Part shown: in pieces, positions 15,943-25,123 of the stretch
Layout: each line of letters starts with the position of its first letter
Numbering within the stretch: position 1 is the stretch's first letter
NCBI GenBank assembly: GCA_009838645.1
Contig: VXRC01000039.1
Location: 20,676-84,675 of the forward strand
Length of the DNA stretch: 64,000 nt
Source: Gemmatimonadota bacterium
Lineage (GTDB): Bacteria; JAAXHH01
Reading direction: 5' to 3'
The notes under the pieces: generated by a model
What the model was told of the DNA's origin: nothing
Seen by the model: only the letters and a program-made list of their open reading frames with translations
Databases searched by the model: none
Program-made: the position numbers and the translations under genes

Positions 15943-18777
15943 TTAGAATCGCAACGCGAGACCCGCCATGACCAGGCGCCCGATCATCGGCGCTCCGACG
16001 AAGGCCTGGTATTCCTTGTCGAGCAGATTGCTGGCCTCCACGCTGAACGTGACCTTCGAGAAATCATAGGAAGCGCTCACGTCCACGACGGTATGGGATT
16101 CCACGTCGCCGACGTAGACCCCGTCGGCCATTTCAAAAGCGCCGCGATAACGCATGCGTGCGCCGAGGTTGAGCGGCAGGCCGGACGGCTTCAGGCCGAT
16201 GGCCAGGGACAGCTTGTGCTTTGGCGCGTTCAATGGAATGTCGTCGATGCCGTCCACTTTCTCGAACAGGTTCTCGTTGATGAAGGAATAGCTGCCCGAC
16301 AGGTTCCAGGTATCGCTGGGATAATAGGAGAACCCGAGGTCCGCGCCGTAGTACGAAACTTCACCGAAGTTGCGGTAGGTCAGCATCACGGCATTGGGGT
16401 CGGTGGCTTCCTCCGGGGTCACCGTGCCATAGGGGATCGCAGCCGCCGTGCCCACGAAGATCCGGGTCAGCTCGTCTACCGGCGACCCGTTTCCGTCGCC
16501 GCCCACGCCCGTGGCCGGATCATCGATCACCGCGAGCGCCCCGGCCAGCTGCGCGTTCTCCGGCAGGGCCAGTTGCTGCGCGATACCCGCGCCAAGGGCC
16601 GAGGCCAGCGGACCGGGATCCAGGAACACGTTGGGGGTCACGATGTGTATGGAACTGATGAAATCGTGAATCTTGTTCCGGTAGAAATCCGCGGTCAGCA
16701 CCAGCTTGTTGCCGACGACGCCCTTGTAACCCACTTCAAACGTCTCGGTAATGGACGGTCTCATCGGGTCGACGTCCCTGACCGATGCCGGATCGACGGG
16801 ATTGAAGGAACCCGTCCCCGTGTCCAGTACGCCCAGCGAATTCGTGAGCCCCGGCAGGGCGGACGGGATGACGCCCGGGAACGCGGCGGCCAGTTGCGCC
16901 GCCTGCTGGGCCGCCAGCTGCGCGGCGTTCGGAGCCGGAAGACCGAGCGAAATCAGGTACTGCGTGATGATGGGGACCGCAAGCCCCTGGAGCTGCGGCG
17001 TAAGTTGCGCCAGCACGGCCCCGCGTGCCACGCCCCAGAGGAGATTGGTACTGGCCGGATCGTTCATGGGCAGATAGGTGTCCGCGGGCAGCCCCGCGAC
17101 GGGGGCGAAGGGCGACCGGTACATGGGCAGGCCGTTGTCTCCGCGCCGGAACGTGAACTGCGAGTTGACGCCCTGCGTGCGCAGGTCGATGGTGCGGTCC
17201 GGACCCAGACCCAGGGCGGCGAAGTTCGCGCCCAGGCCGAACGGATCGGAACCCGCGATCAGATCGAGGAAGTAATGCACGGAACTGGGTGTGCCGAAGG
17301 CCCGGTTGTACGTCAGCCGAAGCGTGCTCTCCGTCGAAGGCTTGTAGACCAGGGCCGCCCGGGGCGAGAACACCGGGTCTTCGATCTTGCTGTGTTCGTC
17401 CAGCCGGCCGGCCAGCATCAGGCTGACCTGGTCGTTCAGGGTCGTTTCGCTTTGCACGTACAGCCCGTATTCGTCCAGGTTGTCGCGGTCTTCGAACTGA
17501 CCGTGGGTCGTGTTCCCGGTGTTGGGCCGGGTCAGCAGCACGTCGGCGCCGTAAGTGAACTGCTGACGGCCGCCCACTGCAAGGTTGTGCTGGAGCTGCA
17601 TCACGGTCAGCCGCGAGGTATCCACGATCGGCTGGGTGGTACGCAGGAGCTTGGTATCGCCCGCGTCGTTCATGTTGAGAAAGATCTGCGCGAACCATCC
17701 CTTGTACTGCGAGCGGGCCTGAAAGAACCGGGTAGACCAGTCGACGGCCTGGGCCGCGCCCTGCCCGGTCATCTGAACGGCCTTGATCCGGGAATACCCC
17801 GCCGACCCGATGATGGACAGGTCGTCGGTCGGACGCAGGTCGACCCGGACTTCGCCGAGCAGGCGTTCGTTGTCGTTGTCCCGGGGGATGACCTCCGCGG
17901 GGTCTTCGTATGCCCACTCCCGGGCCTTCGAGTACTCGCCGGAAACCTTGAACCCCATTTTCCCGTCGACGCTGCTGGCGTGCCGGAAGGTCGCCTTGCG
18001 CAGACTGCGTTCGCCGCCGTACAGGGAAAAGGCGTTGCCCTCCGAACCGATGGGCGACCGGGTCACGATGTGCATGACCCCGTTGGCGCTGTTGGGGCCG
18101 TAAAGGGCTGACCCCGGACCGCGGACGACTTCGATGCGCTGGATGTCCTCGCTCGTGAGGGGTATGGAACTGCCCATGTTGAGCCGGAGCGAGGCGATGC
18201 GCGCGATCCGGTTGTCCACCATCTGCAGAAGGGATCCGGTGAAGGTGCGGTTGAATCCCCGTATCACGGTGGAACTCTGGGAAACGCCGACCTTGGCCTG
18301 GTCCACGCCGCTCAGGTCCTTGATGTAGTCGGTAACCGACAGGACCGGCCGGTCCATGATCTCGTCCAGCTCCACCACGGATATGGAAGCCGGCGCGTCG
18401 AGCAGCTTCTCCTGCTTGCGCGACGCGGAAACCACGACCTGCTCGCCGATCAGCGTCGTAGCCGCCAGGCCGACGTCCAGCGTGGTGGTCTGGCCGCCGC
18501 TGATCATTACGCCGGCCGTGGTGACCGATTCGTAACCGAGGAAGGAAGCGGTCACTTCATAGACGCCGGGCGGCAGGCCGTCGATGCGGAACGCCCCCTC
18601 GCCGTCGGTCGTCGTTCCCCGCAGTCCTTCGATCGCGTCGCCCGCGACAGTGATATTGGCGCCGAACAACGCCATGCCGTCATCGGTGGCGACTCTGCCG
18701 GCCAGGCTGCCGGTTTCCTGGGCCGCCGCCGGCCATACACTGAACAGCAAGAGCAGAACCACGCTCGTAATGCGCAT
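15943..18777 (-). CDS. TonB-dependent outer-membrane receptor 2
   Basis: A 944-residue paralogue of the gene downstream. The start at 18777 follows GGAGG, and the signal peptide ends near AAAQ (about residue 20). Domain order is the same: a regulatory-like beta domain (GRVATDDGMALFGANITV), a plug (EQVVVSASRKQEKLLDAPAS, IQRIEVVRGPGSALYGPN) and a barrel ending in GLALRF. A region near residues 600-640 carries AQLAAQQAAQLAAAFPG, a short Ala/Gln tandem repeat missing from receptor 1. No separate terminator is seen in the 22 bases after its stop, so read-through towards receptor 1 is possible although that gene has its own promoter. Ligand unknown. Confidence 0.9.
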   Translation of the reverse strand: MRITSVVLLLLFSVWPAAAQETGSLAGRVATDDGMALFGANITVAGDAIEGLRGTTTDGEGAFRIDGLPPGVYEVTASFLGYESVTTAGVMISGGQTTTLDVGLAATTLIGEQVVVSASRKQEKLLDAPASISVVELDEIMDRPVLSVTDYIKDLSGVDQAKVGVSQSSTVIRGFNRTFTGSLLQMVDNRIARIASLRLNMGSSIPLTSEDIQRIEVVRGPGSALYGPNSANGVMHIVTRSPIGSEGNAFSLYGGERSLRKATFRHASSVDGKMGFKVSGEYSKAREWAYEDPAEVIPRDNDNERLLGEVRVDLRPTDDLSIIGSAGYSRIKAVQMTGQGAAQAVDWSTRFFQARSQYKGWFAQIFLNMNDAGDTKLLRTTQPIVDTSRLTVMQLQHNLAVGGRQQFTYGADVLLTRPNTGNTTHGQFEDRDNLDEYGLYVQSETTLNDQVSLMLAGRLDEHSKIEDPVFSPRAALVYKPSTESTLRLTYNRAFGTPSSVHYFLDLIAGSDPFGLGANFAALGLGPDRTIDLRTQGVNSQFTFRRGDNGLPMYRSPFAPVAGLPADTYLPMNDPASTNLLWGVARGAVLAQLTPQLQGLAVPIITQYLISLGLPAPNAAQLAAQQAAQLAAAFPGVIPSALPGLTNSLGVLDTGTGSFNPVDPASVRDVDPMRPSITETFEVGYKGVVGNKLVLTADFYRNKIHDFISSIHIVTPNVFLDPGPLASALGAGIAQQLALPENAQLAGALAVIDDPATGVGGDGNGSPVDELTRIFVGTAAAIPYGTVTPEEATDPNAVMLTYRNFGEVSYYGADLGFSYYPSDTWNLSGSYSFINENLFEKVDGIDDIPLNAPKHKLSLAIGLKPSGLPLNLGARMRYRGAFEMADGVYVGDVESHTVVDVSASYDFSKVTFSVEASNLLDKEYQAFVGAPMIGRLVMAGLALRF

Positions 18778-18844
18778 GATGAATACCTCCCCACGGTAGC
18801 TGGTGGTGAATGGAGGCCACTGGAACAGGCCCGTAAACTTCAGA

Positions 18845-20158
18845 TCACTCCATGAAAACGTAACGTGCGATAAACACAAGCGCCAGGACGTCGACGAGTG
18901 GATGCACGTCCGCGCCTTTGCCGCTCAGTCTCTTGATGACCGGATAGGCGACGAAACCCACGGCCAGCCCGTCGGCGATGCTGAAGGTCAACGGGATCGA
19001 AATCAACGTCAGGAACACGGGGACCGCTTCCGTCGCGTCGCTCCAGTTCACCCGCGCCGCCGCGGCCATCATCAGCACGCCCGTTACGATCAGGGCCGGC
19101 GCGGTGGCGAAAACCGGTATGGATTCGACCAGCGGGGCCACGAACAACGTGCCGAGGAACAGGATGGCGACGACCAGGCTGGCGAATCCCGTACGCGCCC
19201 CGGAAGATATGCCGGTGGCGCTCTCGATGTAGGTGGTCACGGTCGACGAGCCCAGCACGCTGCCGAAAACCGTTCCGACAGAGTCCGCCAGCAGCGCGCG
19301 GTTGGCCCGGGGAAGCCGGCCCTGGCGGTCCAGGAAACCCGAGCGCTCCGAGAGACCGACCAGCGTGCCCATGGTATCGAACAGGTCCACGAACAGGAAG
19401 GCGAAGACGAGATGGAGAAACATCGTGTCCAGGGTGTACGGCAGGTGGACGATCGCCTCCCCGAAGAGGGTTGCGGGCCAGGCGGGCAGGCTGACCACGC
19501 CGGCCGGCCAGGGAACCACGCCGATGATCATGGCCAGGAAAGCGACTCCTGCGACACCCAGCAGGATCGCGCCTCGAATGCCCCGGGCAAGCATGACGCC
19601 GATACCCGCCAGACCGACAAGCGTCAGCACGAATGGCCAGGAACGTACGTCCCCCAGGTCGACCAGGGTGACCGGATCGTCCACGATGATGCCGGCGTTC
19701 CTGAGACCGATGAACGCGATGAACAGCCCGATCCCCCCGGCCGTCGCGCGTTTGAGCGGTTCGGGCACCGCGGTGATGATGGCTTCCCTTACGCGCAGTA
19801 CGGTCAACAACAGGAACAGGAGACCCGACGCCAGCACCACGGCGAGCGCGATACGCCAGCCCACTTCCATGCCCAGTACGATGGTATAGGTGAAAAAAGC
19901 GTTCAGCCCCATGCCGGGCGCGAGGGCGAAGGGGTAGTTCGCCAGCAGCGCCATCAAAAGCGTGCCGATGGCGGCGGACGCGCACGTGGCGAACAGGAGT
20001 TCTCCGAACAACGCCTGGCCCATCGCCTCCGACAGCATGGCGGGGTTTACCGCCACGATGTAGGCCATCGTCATGAAGGTGGTCAGGCCGCCGGTGGCCT
20101 CGGTCCGCCAGTCCGTGTTGTGTTCGTCGAACCTGAAGAATGACGCGATACGGTTCAT
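18845..20158 (-). CDS. NCS2/AzgA-type purine permease
   Basis: A 437-residue inner-membrane transporter with about 12-14 hydrophobic segments. Family marks are the N-terminal FFRFDEHNTDWRTEATGGLT, TFMTMAYIVAVNPAM, ALAPGMGLNAFFTYTIV and the central FLFVDLFDTMGTLVGL, all typical of AzgA-like adenine/guanine/hypoxanthine permeases. The start at 20158 overlaps the tsaD stop as ATGA, so translation is coupled to tsaD. It would import purine bases by proton symport. Which base it prefers cannot be told. Confidence 0.87.
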   Translation of the reverse strand: MNRIASFFRFDEHNTDWRTEATGGLTTFMTMAYIVAVNPAMLSEAMGQALFGELLFATCASAAIGTLLMALLANYPFALAPGMGLNAFFTYTIVLGMEVGWRIALAVVLASGLLFLLLTVLRVREAIITAVPEPLKRATAGGIGLFIAFIGLRNAGIIVDDPVTLVDLGDVRSWPFVLTLVGLAGIGVMLARGIRGAILLGVAGVAFLAMIIGVVPWPAGVVSLPAWPATLFGEAIVHLPYTLDTMFLHLVFAFLFVDLFDTMGTLVGLSERSGFLDRQGRLPRANRALLADSVGTVFGSVLGSSTVTTYIESATGISSGARTGFASLVVAILFLGTLFVAPLVESIPVFATAPALIVTGVLMMAAAARVNWSDATEAVPVFLTLISIPLTFSIADGLAVGFVAYPVIKRLSGKGADVHPLVDVLALVFIARYVFME

Positions 20159-21198
20159 GGCCGCGCTGTCCCACCGTTCATCCCGGCGCCGGTTAGATCC
20201 GCCAGGCGCGCGCGGGGCTGGACGGAAAGCGAAAGTCCGTCCCGCTGCCCGTTGCGAAACCGGTAAGCTCCGGCCGCCGCGATCATGGCGCCGTTGTCCG
20301 TGCACAGAATGGGTGGGGGATAGACTACCCGGAGCCCCGATTCGGCGCCTTTTTCCGTCATCCGCTCGCGCAGCCGGCTGTTGCACGCCACGCCTCCCGT
20401 GATCAGAATGGCGTCCACTCCGGCGGCCGAAGCGGCGGCCACGGACTTGTCGACCAGCACGTCTACGACGGCTTCCTGGAAGGACGCGGCGATGTGGGCG
20501 CGGTCGCGGTCGATCTCCGCTTCGGTCTGTCCCGAAAGATACATGCGTATGGCGTTCTTCAGACCACTGAAACTGAACTCGAAGCCGTCGGGATCGAGGT
20601 AGGTCCGGGGAAAATCCAGGAACCCGGGATCTCCTTCGCGCGACAACCGGTCGATGACGGGACCGCCGGGATACCCGATCCGCATCAGCCTGGCGACCTT
20701 GTCGAAGGCCTCGCCGGCCGCATCATCGCGCGTATTGCCCAGGATGTTGTAACGGCCCCAGTCCTCGACGAGCACCAACTGCGTGTGTCCGCCCGATACG
20801 ACAAGCGCGATGAAGGGAGGGGCGAGTTCCCCGTCCGCCAGGCGCCCCGCGTACACGTGGCCTTCGATGTGGTTCACGCCGACCAGGGGTTTGCCCATGG
20901 CCATCGCGATGGATTTGACCGTGGAAAGTCCGATCAGCAGACAGCCCGCCAGTCCGGGGCCGTAGGTCACGGCGATTGCGTCCAGGCCATCGGGTTCGCA
21001 GGAAGCCAGTTGCAGGGCCGATTCGATCGCGGGCAGCAGAAGGGCCAGGTGGGCCCGGGAGGCCAGTTCCGGCACGACGCCCCCGTATTCGACGTGTATG
21101 CCCTGCGAGGAGATTACGTTGGACAGGACCGTCGTTTCATCGCGAACGACAGCGGCCGCGGTTTCATCGCAGGAGGTATCGATTCCGAGGATGAGCAT
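20155..21198 (-). CDS. tsaD: tRNA N6-adenosine threonylcarbamoyltransferase TsaD
   Basis: A 347-residue ASKHA-fold enzyme. The N-terminus LILGIDTSCDETAAAVV is the family signature, and GVNHIEGHVYAG contains the two metal-binding His residues. VSGGHTQLVL, GGPVIDRLSREGDP and a C-terminal GGVACNSRLRERM segment are also present. With TsaB and TsaE (not in the window) it adds threonylcarbamoyl to A37 of ANN-decoding tRNAs. It is unusual that the downstream partner is a purine permease, overlapping by four bases. Confidence 0.95.
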   Translation of the reverse strand: MLILGIDTSCDETAAAVVRDETTVLSNVISSQGIHVEYGGVVPELASRAHLALLLPAIESALQLASCEPDGLDAIAVTYGPGLAGCLLIGLSTVKSIAMAMGKPLVGVNHIEGHVYAGRLADGELAPPFIALVVSGGHTQLVLVEDWGRYNILGNTRDDAAGEAFDKVARLMRIGYPGGPVIDRLSREGDPGFLDFPRTYLDPDGFEFSFSGLKNAIRMYLSGQTEAEIDRDRAHIAASFQEAVVDVLVDKSVAAASAAGVDAILITGGVACNSRLRERMTEKGAESGLRVVYPPPILCTDNGAMIAAAGAYRFRNGQRDGLSLSVQPRARLADLTGAGMNGGTARP

Positions 21199-21377
21199 GG
21201 CCCCTCGATCGGTTCACTTCCGAGACTGCGCCATGGGTCTGCCGAAACGGGTATCGCTGTTGTCGATGCGGATGTTGAATCCGCGGGTCAGACTGGTACA
21301 CGTCCTGGACTGGTGCACGCCCAGGCCTTGTACTCGATCGTCACGCCATATGTTAAGGCCGTGAATGGTTTACAATT

Positions 21378-21407
21378 TATATGGTATTACGGCCGCGGCG
21401 TTGTCAA
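21378..21407 (-). promoter_or_regulatory. Tentative tsaD promoter
   Basis: A perfect minus-strand TTGACA lies at 21402-21407. Candidate -10 elements downstream are CATATA at 18 bases, TACCAT at 15 bases or TATAAA at 20 bases; none is ideal. The surrounding AT-rich patch in an otherwise GC-rich sequence supports a promoter. Confidence 0.38.
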
Positions 21408-21487
21408 TGATTATACCGCAGAAATGGTGCACGAGCCTCGGCGTGCCCCAGGAAGGCAGACCCGTATCGTCTCGCGGGAGCGGGTCA

Positions 21488-21516
21488 GGGAGCGGTGCCG
21501 CGGGCACGCCGCTCCC
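21488..21516 (-). terminator. Strong hairpin after the DUF4097 gene, no T tract
   Basis: GGGAGCGG (21488-21495) pairs perfectly with CCGCTCCC (21509-21516), with inner TGCC/GGCA pairing. It is 60 bases past the DUF4097 stop on the minus strand. Lacking a T run, it may be a factor-dependent terminator or an mRNA 3'-end stabiliser. Confidence 0.5.
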
Positions 21517-21575
21517 GGTCGAGGTACCGGGACGGCGTGCTGAGGGGTCATGGTGGAGGGCGTCTATGATCCGGA

Positions 21576-22445
21576 TTACGGATCGCTTCTTCTCAATCGG
21601 AATCTGGTATGGTCGCCGCGAAGTTCGAGCAACGCGCCACCCCCGTTGATCGTGCCGGCGATGATGCCTTCGTCGCGTTTTGACACCCGGGTCGATATCT
21701 CGAAATCGGAATCCAGGTCGCTTTGGTGGCTGACGTCGGAGTAGAGGTCGAGTCCCTGATGGCGGGGAAGGTACAGTACCGTCCGGCCCCGGTGCGCGCG
21801 TATCCGCGTATCGCCGCTGAGTTGCGTTGCTTCCATGCGCACATCCGCGTGTCTCGCGTCCAGTTCGACGGCGCCTTCCAACTCCGTCAGCCGAAGCGTG
21901 CCGTGATCCAGGTCCAGGCGCGACAAGCCCGTCCAGTCCGTTCCCGATACCTCGCTGTAGTGCGCATTGATGCGAATCGCGCCTTCCACGTCCTGGATCC
22001 TCGTGTCCGTATGGCGGACGTCCAAATCCAGATGGATACGACGCGGCGTTCGAATTTCGTAATGGACATAGGGGATATGGCGGATGCTGATGAACCATCG
22101 TTTGTAACTGGGAATATCGTCATAGTCGGACCGGATCCGCAACGATCGTCCGGATCCCTCCACTTCGATGCTCAACGCCGATACGATCTTACTCGCGTAG
22201 TCGGGGTTGATTTCGAAGGGTGACTCGATACGGGCGACGATTTCCACCTCGTTACGATCCCATGACGACAGTTCAAGGCTGCCCCTGCCGATTTCTATGT
22301 CCAGGTGGCCGCCCGGTTCGAATGCGACCGTTTTAGCGTAATGCCTGACTTCTGCGAATGCGTCCCGGTGAAAACCCGTCAGGTCGCCGGGCAGCAGGAT
22401 GAGTACGGCGGCAACAGCAAGAACTCTATACGCGAGCGTAAACAT
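21576..22445 (-). CDS. DUF4097-family putative secreted beta-helix protein
   Basis: A 289-residue exported protein. GGGAGG at seven bases supports the start at 22445, and the hydrophobic signal (AYRVLAVAAVLILLPGDL) is followed by the mature part. Residues 45-280 consist of repeating short beta strands such as LDIEIGRGSLELSSWD, IHLDLDVRHTDTRIQDVEG and LDLDHGTLRLTELEGAVEL, the pattern of DUF4097/adhesin-like single-stranded beta-solenoids. These proteins are often found beside anti-sigma factors and envelope-stress genes, but none is adjacent. It lies downstream of proline dehydrogenase with a 122-base gap. Function unknown. Confidence 0.75.
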   Translation of the reverse strand: MFTLAYRVLAVAAVLILLPGDLTGFHRDAFAEVRHYAKTVAFEPGGHLDIEIGRGSLELSSWDRNEVEIVARIESPFEINPDYASKIVSALSIEVEGSGRSLRIRSDYDDIPSYKRWFISIRHIPYVHYEIRTPRRIHLDLDVRHTDTRIQDVEGAIRINAHYSEVSGTDWTGLSRLDLDHGTLRLTELEGAVELDARHADVRMEATQLSGDTRIRAHRGRTVLYLPRHQGLDLYSDVSHQSDLDSDFEISTRVSKRDEGIIAGTINGGGALLELRGDHTRFRLRRSDP

Positions 22446-22567
22446 AATGCACCTCCCATCCGGTAAGCTGAAGGTTTATCGCGAAGAACCCCGGAATGAA
22501 TAACGTGAGGTCATCGCGCCTACCTGCTTAGACCTCGAATGGAAAGTGTAAGTTGCCGCAATCGGCC

Positions 22568-23416
22568 TCAGCTTCGGACCAGGTTCCGCAGGACGAACCA
22601 TACGTTCTCCTTGCGCTCCCTGAGCCTGCGGTAGAAGTAGGGCATCCACTCCGTTCCGAAGGGCACGTAGACGCGCATGTGGAAGCCCCTTGCGCGCATT
22701 TCCTTCTGGAACCCCGGTCGCAGGCCGTAGAGCATCTGGAACTCGAAGCCGTCCCGCGGGACCTCCAGTTGCTCGGCATACCGTATCACGCCCTCGATCA
22801 GGTAATCGTCGTGCGTCGCGAATGCGGGATAGTGGCCGTCCCGCAGGAGCTGCTCCGTCATGGAAAGAAACGCGCCGCGGATGTTGGGCATCCGCTGAAG
22901 GGCCAGGTCGGAGGGCTCCCGGTAGGATCCCTTGCACAGCCGCACACGGGCTCCGATCTTGTTGAGCACGAAGATGTCGTGGGGGCTGCGCAGCAGCATG
23001 GCCTGGATCACCACGCCGGAGTTCCTGTGACGGTCGTACAGATTGTAGAAGGTATCCAGCGTCTGCTGCGTATAGGGCGAGCCTTCCATGTCCAGCCGGA
23101 CGAAGATGTCCCGTTCACCGGCGGCTTCCAGGATCCGGCCCAGGTTGTCTACGCAGTACGCTTCGTCTATATCCAGTCCCAGGTGGGTGAGCTTGACGGA
23201 GATATTGGCCTGGAGCGCGCCGTCACGGATCAGGTCCAGCATGACGAGATACTGGCGGACGGCCTCGTCCGCCTCTTCCCGTTCACGGGTCGCTTCGCCG
23301 AGCATGTTCAGGGTCACGTCGAGCCCGTCGTCGTTTAACGACCGGACGACGTCGACCGCGGCCTCGAGGGATTCTCCCGCGACGAATCTCCTGGCGAGGA
23401 AGAAAAACCGGCTCAT
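22568..23416 (-). CDS. Proline dehydrogenase (monofunctional)
   Basis: A 282-residue FAD-dependent (beta-alpha)8 enzyme that oxidises L-proline to pyrroline-5-carboxylate. GGAG six bases upstream supports the start. Family motifs include NISVKLTHLGLDID, FVRLDMEGSPYTQ, VRLCKGSYREPSDLAL (the RLVKGAY-type substrate loop), ATHDDYLIE and FQMLYGLRPG; the closing YVPFGTEWMPYFYRRLRER contains the conserved RR pair that binds proline carboxylate. No pyrroline-5-carboxylate dehydrogenase is nearby, so the pathway must be completed elsewhere. A 9-bp repeat array fills the spacer between it and the upstream sulfatase. Confidence 0.92.
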   Translation of the reverse strand: MSRFFFLARRFVAGESLEAAVDVVRSLNDDGLDVTLNMLGEATREREEADEAVRQYLVMLDLIRDGALQANISVKLTHLGLDIDEAYCVDNLGRILEAAGERDIFVRLDMEGSPYTQQTLDTFYNLYDRHRNSGVVIQAMLLRSPHDIFVLNKIGARVRLCKGSYREPSDLALQRMPNIRGAFLSMTEQLLRDGHYPAFATHDDYLIEGVIRYAEQLEVPRDGFEFQMLYGLRPGFQKEMRARGFHMRVYVPFGTEWMPYFYRRLRERKENVWFVLRNLVRS

Positions 23417-23433
23417 ATCGGCTCCGTAACCTA

Positions 23434-23505
23434 TGCGGCAGACCAGGCAGACCAGGCGGACCAGGCAGACCGGGCAGACCAGGCGGATCGGACGGACCAG
23501 CAGGA
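23434..23505. repeat. Tandem 9-bp repeats between sulfatase and proline dehydrogenase
   Basis: About eight imperfect copies of GGCAGACCA (variants GGCGGACCA and GGCAGACCG) fill nearly the whole 93-base spacer. The unit length matches repeats inside coding regions of this window (for example at 6720 and 54590), pointing to a common slippage process. Confidence 0.8.
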
Positions 23506-23509
23506 CCGC

Positions 23510-25123
23510 TTACGCCGTGAAGGGATCGCGCCCGAATCCGGGGCGGCGCGCATAGGTCCACGCGACCCGGCTCACGTCCTCGTTGGACATGCGCCAGTCC
23601 AGCAGTCTCACGCGCAGGTCCCGGACCGCGTCAGCGTAACGCGGATCTTCGGCCACGTTACGTAGTTCGCCGGGATCCCGTGCCAGGTCGAAGAGCACGT
23701 CCGGCATGCCGTTGAAGTGCCAGTACTTGAACCGGTCGTTCCGCACCATCCATCCCCGGCATTTCTCGGGCGGGATGCCGAGTTTCTTCGGCGTCCAGTA
23801 GAACCGGAAATCCCAGTCCGCGAAGACCGCTTCGCGCCAGTCGGCCGGGCGTTCGCCCCGCAGCAGGGGAACGAGGGACCGGCCCTGCAGGGCGGGCGGC
23901 ATGCCCGGTGCGCCCGGTGCGCTGTGTCCGCCCGGTGCGCCCGGTGCGCCCGCTCCGCCCGGTGCGCCCGGTGCGTTGGGTCCGCCGGCACCGCCATGAC
24001 CATCCGTTCCGCCAATTCCACAGACTTCCAGGCAGGTCGGCAGGACGTCCAGGGACTCGACGAACTCGTTCATCGTCCTCCCGCGCGTGGCGTCCGCGCA
24101 GGGCCGGGGATCGCGGACGATGAAGGGCACGTTGTACGCCTCGTCGTAGAAGAGCTCCTTCTCGAACATCCAGTGGTCGCCCACGTATTCGCCGTGATCG
24201 GACGTGAAGACGATCAGCGTGTCCTCCCAGAGACCCCGGTCCTTCATGAAACCGAACAGCCTGCCCAGGTGGTCGTCGATCTCCGTAATCAACCCGTAGT
24301 AGGTCGCCCTTCGCTGCCGCCACACGTCTTCGTCGTCGTAGGCCACGCCGCCCCTTTCGATCCGGTAGGGGACGTGGAAGGGATGGGGATGCTCCAATTC
24401 CTCCGGAGACCGGTTCGGCGCGGGGGAATCGGCGGGGTCGTACAGCGCGTTGTAAGGATAGGGCGCCACGATGGGCAGGTGGGGCTTGAAGTAGGAGAGG
24501 TGCAGAAACCAAGGCGAATCCCCGGCGTCGTCCATGAAGGCCATGGCCCGGTCCGTCATGAAGGCGGTATCGCTGTCCTCCCGCCTGAATCGCGTGGGGT
24601 AGGCGGAACGATCCCGGTCGGCATTTGCGGGCATTTCCACCGCGAAAGGATCGGCGACGACGTCGGCGGCGTACCCCTTGCTTCTTAGATGGGCCAGCCA
24701 GCCCTCCCCCCTGGATTCGTTCAGCTCCCAGGTTTCCAGCCCGGCCAGGGCCGCGCGGCGGATCCCCTGTTCAGGCTGCGCCCCGGGATCGCCGAAGGGA
24801 TCGGGAGTGTAGTGCGTCTTGCCGCAGAGCGCCGCCCGGTAACCCGCCTCGCCGAAGAAGTGGCCCATGGTCTTCTCGTCCACGGGCAGGGGCACTTCGT
24901 TCCAGGGAGACCGGTTGGCGTGGGGATACCGGCCGGTGTAAAAGCACATGCGGCTGGGACCGCAGACCGCCGACTGCACGTAGGCCCGCCGGAAGAGGAC
25001 GCCTTCAGAAGCGAGATGGTCGAGGTGGGGCGTCCGGACCACGGGGTGGCCGACGCCGGACATACAGTCCGCCCGCATCTGGTCGGTCATGATGAAGAGT
25101 ACGTTCGGTCGACCGGCGGGCAT
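23510..25123 (-). CDS. Sulfatase (formylglycine-type)
   Basis: A 537-residue arylsulfatase-superfamily enzyme. The active-site signature is complete: CGPSR at 54-58 followed by TGRYP, with Cys54 expected to be converted to formylglycine. Calcium ligands appear in FIMTDQ (Asp14, Gln15) and VFTSDHGEYVGDH. The start at 25123 matches the family N-terminus (RPNVLFIMTDQ). No signal peptide is visible, so it may be cytoplasmic unless the start lies upstream. A low-complexity run of GAP/GGA units (about 370-405; DNA 23890-24000) interrupts the chain before the C-terminal domain and is absent from ordinary family members. The substrate is probably a sulfated sugar or small molecule. Confidence 0.88.
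   Translation of the reverse strand: MPAGRPNVLFIMTDQMRADCMSGVGHPVVRTPHLDHLASEGVLFRRAYVQSAVCGPSRMCFYTGRYPHANRSPWNEVPLPVDEKTMGHFFGEAGYRAALCGKTHYTPDPFGDPGAQPEQGIRRAALAGLETWELNESRGEGWLAHLRSKGYAADVVADPFAVEMPANADRDRSAYPTRFRREDSDTAFMTDRAMAFMDDAGDSPWFLHLSYFKPHLPIVAPYPYNALYDPADSPAPNRSPEELEHPHPFHVPYRIERGGVAYDDEDVWRQRRATYYGLITEIDDHLGRLFGFMKDRGLWEDTLIVFTSDHGEYVGDHWMFEKELFYDEAYNVPFIVRDPRPCADATRGRTMNEFVESLDVLPTCLEVCGIGGTDGHGGAGGPNAPGAPGGAGAPGAPGGHSAPGAPGMPPALQGRSLVPLLRGERPADWREAVFADWDFRFYWTPKKLGIPPEKCRGWMVRNDRFKYWHFNGMPDVLFDLARDPGELRNVAEDPRYADAVRDLRVRLLDWRMSNEDVSRVAWTYARRPGFGRDPFTA

Larger units (their letters stand above)
21199..21575. other. 377-base intergenic region upstream of tsaD
   Basis: It holds a tentative tsaD promoter near 21378-21407 and a strong hairpin at 21488-21516, described separately. 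I found no tRNA, small RNA or ORF with a ribosome site here. Confidence 0.6.

Noticed and set aside
15937..18111. A 724-codon plus-strand open frame opposite receptor 2
   Set aside because: Same reason: antisense shadow with no domain or start signals.
21199..21575. A possible tRNA or small RNA in the tsaD upstream region
   Set aside because: I could not build a cloverleaf or find CCA/TTC-arm sequence; the only strong structure is a single hairpin that fits a 3'-end role.
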